Shown: positions 4,676 to 8,572 of the stretch, one piece after another
How positions within the stretch are numbered: position 1 is the stretch's first letter
How the letters are laid out: the number at the start of each line of letters is the position of its first letter
The notes under the pieces: generated by a model
What the model was told of the DNA's origin: nothing
The model's database searches: none
Seen by the model: only the letters and a program-made list of their open reading frames with translations
Made by a program: the position numbers and the translations under genes
NCBI GenBank assembly: GCA_028685945.1
Contig: JAQUCZ010000028.1
Span: 1 to 8,572, forward strand
DNA: 8,572 bases
Origin: Sulfurimonadaceae bacterium
GTDB taxonomy: Bacteria > Campylobacterota > Campylobacteria > Campylobacterales > Sulfurimonadaceae
Direction: 5' to 3'

Positions 4676-7600
4676 GCGTTTAGTCTCTTTTGCACTTGGT
4701 CAAAAGTTTTTCATTCTTCTTCTGAGCGGTGTCATACTATTGTTTGGCATCTATTCTATGGGTCAGCTTAAAATCGATGCTTATCCCGATATAGCACCCA
4801 ATCAAGTAAAGATTATTCTCAAAGCTTCGGGGATGACGCCTGCAGAGATGGAATCGCGTGTCACGACGGTAGTGGAACAGAATTTACAAAACATTCCCAA
4901 TCAACAGATCGTTCGTTCAATCTCGAAATACGGTTTATGCGATATAACCATAGATTTCCAAGACGGTGTCGATATCTACTGGGCGCGTCAACTTGTGTCA
5001 CAGCGTCTGAGTGAAGTTATGGATAAGCTCCCCGAGGGGATCAGCGGAGGGCTTGCACCTATTACGACACCTCTTGGAGAGGTACTTATGTTCACCATCG
5101 AGTCGGATACGCTCGATCTGATGCAAAAGAGAAGTTTACTCGATTGGGTGATAGCAAAACGTTTACGCGGTGTGGACGGTGTTGCGGACGTCAATGCACT
5201 CGGCGGTTACGTAAAAACATACGAAATAGTTCCCGATCCTTTAAAAATGGCGCAATACAAGATAAGTTTGGAGCATCTGCGTACACTAGTAGAAGAAAAT
5301 AATAAAAACGACGGTATCGGGCGTCTCTCTATCGGTGAGCAAAGCCTTTATGTGCGTAGTGAAGGGCGTTTGAAAAATATTGAAGAGATTTCAGAGCTTA
5401 TCATCAAACATGAATCCGGGAGGGATATCCGCGTAAAAGATATCGCTGAGGTACGTATAGGTTCACTCACGCGTGCCGGTTTTGTGACTAAAAACGGTAA
5501 GAGTGAAGCGGTGCAAGGGCTTGTGCTTTGCCGCAAGGGGGAAAACACGTCGGCGGTGGTTTCTAAGGTAAAAGAGGAGATCGCTAAAATCTCAAAAGAG
5601 CTTCCTGAGGGCACGAGCATCGAAATTTTTTATGATCGTTCGGATCTTGTTACAAAAGCTATAGATACCGTCACAAAAGCATTGCTTGAAGCATTGGTGC
5701 TTATTTTGGTCGTATTGTTTTTATTCTTAGGAAATTTGACTTCGGCTCTTAGTGTAGCGATCATTCTTCCTTTTGCGGCGATGATGACCTTTATCTTAAT
5801 GAACTTCTTTGGCATGAGTGCAAATCTTATGAGTTTGGGGGGACTAGCGATCGCGATAGGGATGCTTGTTGATGCAGGGGTGGTGATGGTAGAGAATATT
5901 ACCACCTATCTGCACGATGATACACATAAAGACAAACCCAAATACCAACTTGTACTTCAAGCGGCAAAAGAGGTGGCAACGCCGATTTTTACGGGGATAT
6001 GTATTATTATCATAGTGTTTTTACCTCTTTTGACCTTGGAAGGGTTGGAGGGGAAACTCTTTGTTCCCGTAGCGCTTAGCATCGTTTTCGCACTCGGTTC
6101 TTCGTTGGTGCTGGCACTGAGTTTGATTCCCGTCGCGAGTTCTTATCTGCTCAAACAAGAATCACACGAACATCCCAAACTTATCAGTTATCTGGAACAC
6201 AAATACGAAAAACTCCTGAATATAGTTTTGGCAAATCAAAAGACGGTTTTAACACTTACGTTTCTCTTATGGCTTAGCGCATTTTACGCCTATACGAAAG
6301 TTGGTAAAACCTTTATGCCCGAGCTTGATGAGGGGAATACCATTATCGGTATAGAAAAGAACCCTTCGGTTGCTCTAGATGCAAGCCGTGATATTGATTT
6401 AAAGATCCAGCAGGCGCTTATGCGGGATGTTCCCGAAATCATCTCGATCATTGCACGTACGGGAAGCGATGAGATAGGGCTTGACCCTATGGGGCTTAAT
6501 GACACCGATACGTTTTTGGTACTAAAACCCAAAGAGGAGTGGCGTGAGCCATCAAACGAATGGCTGCTAGAGCAGTTTAGAGGTGTTTTAGATCAATTTG
6601 TCGGCATCGAGTACGGATTTACACAGCCCATTGCCATGAGGGTCTCGGAGATGATCAGCGGTTCAAGAGGTGATATTGTCGTAAACATTTACGGTCTAGA
6701 ACCCTTTGAACTTGAGCGTATCGCCAAAGAGATAGTGGTGATAACCGAATCGATAGAGGGAAGTGTGGACGTTTATAAAAAAGCGAATGAAGGGGTCGCT
6801 TATTGGGAAGTTTATTTCAAACATGAAGCAATGGCACGTCACGGGGTGAGCAAAAACGATATTGCGACCTATCTTAAAACTGCTATTGACGGTTTGGAAG
6901 TGGGAATGATACAAGAGGAGCTGCGTCAAATCCCGCTTATGATCAAAGGGGCAAAAGAGCAACAAAGCGGCATGAAAATCAATGAAAACCTTCTTTATGT
7001 CCTTGATAACGGCGTGTCCTTGCCGCTAAATGAATTGGTGACATTTGTGATGAATTCGGGGCCCGTGCAGATAGACCATGAAAACGGATTGAGAAAAAGT
7101 GTAGTGCAAACAAATGTTCAAGGACGCGACCTTGTAGGTTTCGTTGAAGAATTACAATCGAAAATTGAAGAAAAAGTGAACTTGAAAGAGGGGTATTTCA
7201 TACAGTTCGCAGGAGAATATCAAAATCAGCAGCGTGCATCCAAACGCCTTTCTATTATTGTTCCTTTAAGTATAGGTCTTGTTTTTATCTTGCTGTATAT
7301 GACTTTTAAATCTACTTTGCAAGCTTTTTTAGTTTTGCTCAATATTCCCTTTGCCCTTATAGGGGGAATATACGGCTTGTATCTTAGCGGAGAATATATG
7401 AGCGTCCCTGCAAGTGTCGGTTTTATTGCATTGATGGGGATCGCGGTCTTAAACGGTGTTGTGATGATCAACTACTTTAATGCTTTGCAAAAGAGTGTTA
7501 AAAATCCTCTGGAAGTGGTAACGCTTGGCGCTATACGAAGACTTCGTCCGGTACTAATGACCGCATTTATTGCGGCACTCGGTCTTTTGCCGATGCTTTT

Positions 7601-7730
7601 TGCCACGGGACCCGGTTCTGAGATACAAAAACCTTTGGCGATCGTGGTGATCAACGGACTTGTAACGTCAACTTTTTTAACGCTTGTTCTTTTGCCTATT
7701 TTATACTATAAGTTTGTTTTGAAAAAATAA
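4668..7730 (+). CDS. CusA/CzcA-family heavy-metal RND efflux pump
   Basis: A 1020-residue inner-membrane proton-driven RND pump of the heavy-metal (HME) class, of normal length. TM1 is at about 12-31, followed by the conserved KIDAYPDIAPNQV (35-47); a first periplasmic loop up to about 335; TM2-6 at about 336-495; TM7 at about 525-543; a second loop; and TM8-12 at about 860-1016. The TM4 segment AIAIGMLVDAGVVMVEN (394-410) keeps D402 and E409, matching CzcA D408 and E415, but has A396 where CzcA has its first Asp, as CusA does. At the three CusA copper Met positions (573, 623, 672) my hand alignment gives G561, D612 and E661, and the segment QPIAMRVSEMISGSRGD (653-669) follows CzcA. Divalent cations (Zn, Cd, Co, Ni) are therefore likelier than Cu(I)/Ag(I). 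It overlaps the adaptor gene by 8 bases. Family confidence is high; substrate is open. Confidence 0.95.
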   Translation: MSERLVSFALGQKFFILLLSGVILLFGIYSMGQLKIDAYPDIAPNQVKIILKASGMTPAEMESRVTTVVEQNLQNIPNQQIVRSISKYGLCDITIDFQDGVDIYWARQLVSQRLSEVMDKLPEGISGGLAPITTPLGEVLMFTIESDTLDLMQKRSLLDWVIAKRLRGVDGVADVNALGGYVKTYEIVPDPLKMAQYKISLEHLRTLVEENNKNDGIGRLSIGEQSLYVRSEGRLKNIEEISELIIKHESGRDIRVKDIAEVRIGSLTRAGFVTKNGKSEAVQGLVLCRKGENTSAVVSKVKEEIAKISKELPEGTSIEIFYDRSDLVTKAIDTVTKALLEALVLILVVLFLFLGNLTSALSVAIILPFAAMMTFILMNFFGMSANLMSLGGLAIAIGMLVDAGVVMVENITTYLHDDTHKDKPKYQLVLQAAKEVATPIFTGICIIIIVFLPLLTLEGLEGKLFVPVALSIVFALGSSLVLALSLIPVASSYLLKQESHEHPKLISYLEHKYEKLLNIVLANQKTVLTLTFLLWLSAFYAYTKVGKTFMPELDEGNTIIGIEKNPSVALDASRDIDLKIQQALMRDVPEIISIIARTGSDEIGLDPMGLNDTDTFLVLKPKEEWREPSNEWLLEQFRGVLDQFVGIEYGFTQPIAMRVSEMISGSRGDIVVNIYGLEPFELERIAKEIVVITESIEGSVDVYKKANEGVAYWEVYFKHEAMARHGVSKNDIATYLKTAIDGLEVGMIQEELRQIPLMIKGAKEQQSGMKINENLLYVLDNGVSLPLNELVTFVMNSGPVQIDHENGLRKSVVQTNVQGRDLVGFVEELQSKIEEKVNLKEGYFIQFAGEYQNQQRASKRLSIIVPLSIGLVFILLYMTFKSTLQAFLVLLNIPFALIGGIYGLYLSGEYMSVPASVGFIALMGIAVLNGVVMINYFNALQKSVKNPLEVVTLGAIRRLRPVLMTAFIAALGLLPMLFATGPGSEIQKPLAIVVINGLVTSTFLTLVLLPILYYKFVLKK

Positions 7731-7742
7731 AACTGTGTGTAA

Positions 7743-7775
7743 AAACTCTTGGCATGTACCCCATGCCAAGAGTTT
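7743..7775. terminator. bidirectional terminator hairpin between convergent genes
   Basis: AAACTCTTGGCATG (7743-7756) and CATGCCAAGAGTTT (7762-7775) form a perfect 14-bp stem with a 5-base loop. On the minus strand it is followed by a T-run (complement of 7741-7745), a proper Rho-independent terminator for the diguanylate cyclase gene. On the plus strand only TTT follows, so it is weaker for the pump. Its right arm ends at the last base of the cyclase stop codon. Confidence 0.85.
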
Positions 7776-8572
7776 CAGCCTATCTCATAACGGTCGCGCC
7801 CTAGCTCTTTGGCGCGGTACAGTGCCTCATCGACCCGTTTTAGGATACTCTCTTTGGTGTCTTCAGGTTTATAAAGGGTGATCCCGAAGCTTGAAGTGAT
7901 GCGGGGTACAGGGGTGAAATCTGCACTTTTTAGGTGCTCTTGAATCTTTGCAACGACGAACGTCAGCTCTTCGATTTTGCTGTTTTTAAGGATCAACATA
8001 AACTCTTCGCCGCCCCATCTTGCAAAAAAATCCTCTTCGCGCAGGGTTTCTCTGGCGATGCGGCTTACTTTGACGAGCACGTCGTCCCCCGCCTGATGCC
8101 CGTAGGTATCGTTGACTTTTTTAAAGTGGTCGATATCGAACATCACAACCCCGAAGGTTTTGTTGTGTTTGAGCGCATCTTCGAGCATCTGCTCAAGCTT
8201 CGATTCGAAACTTCGGCGGTTGAAGGCTTTGGTAAGCTGGTCGTGTTCGGAGATAAATCTGAGTTTTTGTTTGTCGGTCACGTCTTCGCGCGTCGAGATA
8301 TATCCCGTTTTTTTGCCGCTGATATCGTAGCGGGGTTCAATGAGAATTTTTACCCAAATCTCCTCTTTCTCTTTTGTAAGCACGCGCAGTTCGGTGCGAA
8401 ACGTTTTGTCGGCTAAAATGCTCTCCCACATCTTTTTATAAAGAGAAGCGGGGGTTTTTGGAGATTTTAACATGGAGTGGTTGTGCCCTAGAATCTCCTC
8501 TTTGGAGTAGCCCGTAAGGTTGCAAAACGCTTCGTTGACGTAGGTGATCACTCCGTTGAGGTCGGTGTGCGA
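7775..8572 (-). CDS. PAS-GGDEF diguanylate cyclase, C-terminal part (cut by window edge)
   Basis: 265 residues are visible of a sensor enzyme that makes cyclic di-GMP from two GTP. The frame stays open to the right edge and begins inside a PAS domain (SHTDLNGVITYVNEAFCNLTGYS), so the GTG at 8551 is internal, not the start. The PAS domain and its C-terminal linker cover about 1-105, and the GGDEF domain about 106-265. The latter has FDIDHFKKVNDTYGH (145-159), the active-site GGEEF (187-191) and an intact RxxD inhibitory site, REED (178-181), five residues before it; it ends with the usual DEALYRAKELGRDRYE. All catalytic residues are present, so it should be active and product-inhibited. The PAS ligand is unknown. 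Upstream sensor or membrane parts would be beyond the window. It is convergent with the efflux operon and shares only the terminator. Confidence 0.94.
   Translation of the reverse strand, partial: SHTDLNGVITYVNEAFCNLTGYSKEEILGHNHSMLKSPKTPASLYKKMWESILADKTFRTELRVLTKEKEEIWVKILIEPRYDISGKKTGYISTREDVTDKQKLRFISEHDQLTKAFNRRSFESKLEQMLEDALKHNKTFGVVMFDIDHFKKVNDTYGHQAGDDVLVKVSRIARETLREEDFFARWGGEEFMLILKNSKIEELTFVVAKIQEHLKSADFTPVPRITSSFGITLYKPEDTKESILKRVDEALYRAKELGRDRYEIG

Noticed and set aside
7934..8416. A 160-codon open frame on the plus strand
   Set aside because: It is antisense to the GGDEF domain, which has all family motifs; the plus-strand frame shows no family features and no ribosome site.
1..8572. 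tRNA, rRNA, phage, toxin-antitoxin or defence genes
   Set aside because: I found no sequence resembling any of these; apart from the MITE-like insertion, the window is housekeeping, metal efflux and signalling genes.

Overview
The window looks like chromosomal DNA of a mesophilic Campylobacterota (epsilonproteobacterial) species, plausibly a sulfur-oxidising genus such as Sulfurimonas or Sulfuricurvum. The grounds are moderate G+C, AT-rich promoters with a strong TATAAT box and no clear -35 box, AAGG/GGAG ribosome binding sites, and the general character of the proteins. The genus is an inference, not something the sequence proves.

Layout. At the left edge (minus strand) lies the N-terminal third of a DEAD-box RNA helicase. 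A short leader with a possible 10-codon peptide precedes it. An AT-rich divergent promoter region (about 380-612) separates it from rmuC (613-1863, plus strand). A second clear promoter (-10 at 1909-1914) then starts a heavy-metal efflux operon on the plus strand: a small secreted or membrane-anchored protein of unknown function (1942-2238), a TolC/CusC-type outer-membrane channel (2430-3617), a periplasmic adaptor (3614-4675) and a CusA/CzcA-type RND pump (4668-7730). The last three genes overlap by 4 and 8 bases and are surely co-translated. A 14-bp-stem terminator hairpin separates the operon from a convergent PAS-GGDEF diguanylate cyclase gene (minus strand) that runs off the right edge.

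The most unusual part is the 191-base gap between the small gene and the channel gene. It holds a compact (about 143 bp) non-coding insertion that looks like a MITE. It has 17-bp terminal inverted repeats (15/17 matching), several nested hairpins, and an exact 8-bp direct repeat (ATTACTGA) at both flanks, as expected of a target-site duplication. Removing the element and one repeat copy leaves only 40 bases between the small gene and the channel gene. The small gene was therefore probably the first gene of the efflux operon before the insertion.

Functionally, the efflux genes should form a tripartite envelope-spanning complex that exports metal cations. The pump has a CusA-like proton-relay segment, but its metal-site region resembles CzcA and lacks the copper-binding methionine triad, so divalent cations are more likely than Cu(I)/Ag(I). 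The flanking genes (helicase, RmuC, diguanylate cyclase) are housekeeping or signalling genes with no evident link to metal export. No stretch over 300 bases lacks a gene.
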